A stretch of 64,000 nt of DNA from DTU098 sp964498525 (GTDB taxonomy: Bacteria; Bacillota; Desulfotomaculia; Desulfotomaculales; Pelotomaculaceae). A program made the position numbers and the translations under genes. Positions 63,743-64,000 of this stretch are shown here, one piece after another. The notes below the pieces were generated by a model. That model did no database searches, was not told the DNA's origin, and worked only from the letters and a program-made list of their open reading frames with translations. The stretch spans positions 1 to 64,000 of the forward strand of contig CAZCGU010000011.1 of NCBI GenBank assembly GCA_964498525.1, read 5' to 3'. Within the stretch, counting starts at the first letter, position 1. Every line of letters begins with the position of its first letter.

Positions 63743-64000
63743 TCAGGCCTTGACTTCAGCGCTATCAGAAGCTTCTGTCTCTTTATTAAAGATGTATTTC
63801 TGCAGGAGGTCCCCACCTACAGTAAAAATTGACCCCAAAATTATACCTCCGAGAAGGGTGCCGATTACCGTTATCAGATTTTGTCCCCCGGTGGCAAAAC
63901 ACATGGCTGCGGAGCCAAACACTATCGTTACCTTGCCGAACAATGTATTACCCAGTGGAATCATATGGATCCCAATAGCTAAAAATGTACCAAATCCAAC
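63743..64000 (-). CDS. Membrane protein, partial (N-terminus outside window)
   Basis: The frame runs off the right edge; an ATG at 63964 is internal or an alternative start. The visible 85 codons include TMs such as VGFGTFLAIGIHMIP, VTIVFGSAAMCFATGGQ and LITVIGTLLGGIILGSIFTVGGDLL, then a charged tail NKETEASDSAEVKA. The Gly-rich helices suggest a small transporter or channel. No family is assigned. It is convergent with the sigma-54 regulator. Confidence 0.6.
   Translation of the reverse strand, partial: VGFGTFLAIGIHMIPLGNTLFGKVTIVFGSAAMCFATGGQNLITVIGTLLGGIILGSIFTVGGDLLQKYIFNKETEASDSAEVKA

Overview
The window most likely comes from an anaerobic, Gram-positive, S-layer-bearing member of the Clostridia, perhaps a Peptococcaceae/Desulfotomaculum-Pelotomaculum type organism (inference from gene families; no rRNA is present). 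Signs are two secreted proteins with three C-terminal SLH repeats, a T-box leader, frequent TTG/GTG starts behind strong purine-rich ribosome binding sites, a giant acyl-CoA dehydratase activase, an ADP-forming acyl-CoA synthetase under sigma-54 control, and CBO0543-type and DUF2269-like small membrane proteins. I saw no tRNA, rRNA, CRISPR array, phage module or intact transposase.

Layout. 0.4-9 kb: two SLH surface proteins. The second (about 1.8 kb of codons) holds a 100-N assembly gap inside a 39-bp coding repeat and carries a DUF4430 (transcobalamin-like) domain. It is followed by a truncated cobalamin riboswitch joined to a decayed piece of a similar surface protein. 9-18 kb: MFS exporter, old-yellow-enzyme oxidoreductase, a SWIM-zinc-finger/SNF2 helicase pair, and an Fe-S aldo/keto reductase. 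18-23 kb: an RND efflux pair behind a long leader with tandem repeats and an intrinsic terminator. 23-27.4 kb: a T-box leader (specifier possibly CUC, Leu) controlling a TIM-barrel/acyl-CoA ligase fusion, then a small gene bracketed by two copies of a palindromic repeat, then a LysR regulator. 27.8-33.6 kb: membrane protein-LemA-DUF2207 cluster, a zinc-ribbon small protein and a BMP-type lipoprotein. 33.8-41.2 kb: RtcB, small membrane genes, nitroreductase, DAP decarboxylase, cysteine synthase, and a candidate structured RNA at 37.5 kb.

41.3-47 kb: a candidate cis-regulatory RNA whose closing stem overlaps its own terminator, then the 1450-residue activase and a metallo-beta-lactamase fold protein. 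47-57.8 kb: MscS channel, YjbQ, Fe-S protein, amidohydrolase, LysM protein, TrkH/KtrB, DnaJ-CbpM pair, and a divergent MoeA. 57.9-63.4 kb: a minus-strand operon of ADP-forming acyl-CoA synthetase plus a DTBS/DRTGG P-loop protein, with a perfect -24/-12 promoter facing a divergent sigma-54 activator and a candidate upstream activating site. The window ends in the C-terminal part of a membrane protein.

The strongest leads are the T-box-controlled fusion enzyme, the 41.35-41.51 kb RNA, the broken B12 riboswitch next to DUF4430 surface proteins, the RND leader, and the sigma-54 acyl-CoA synthetase unit.
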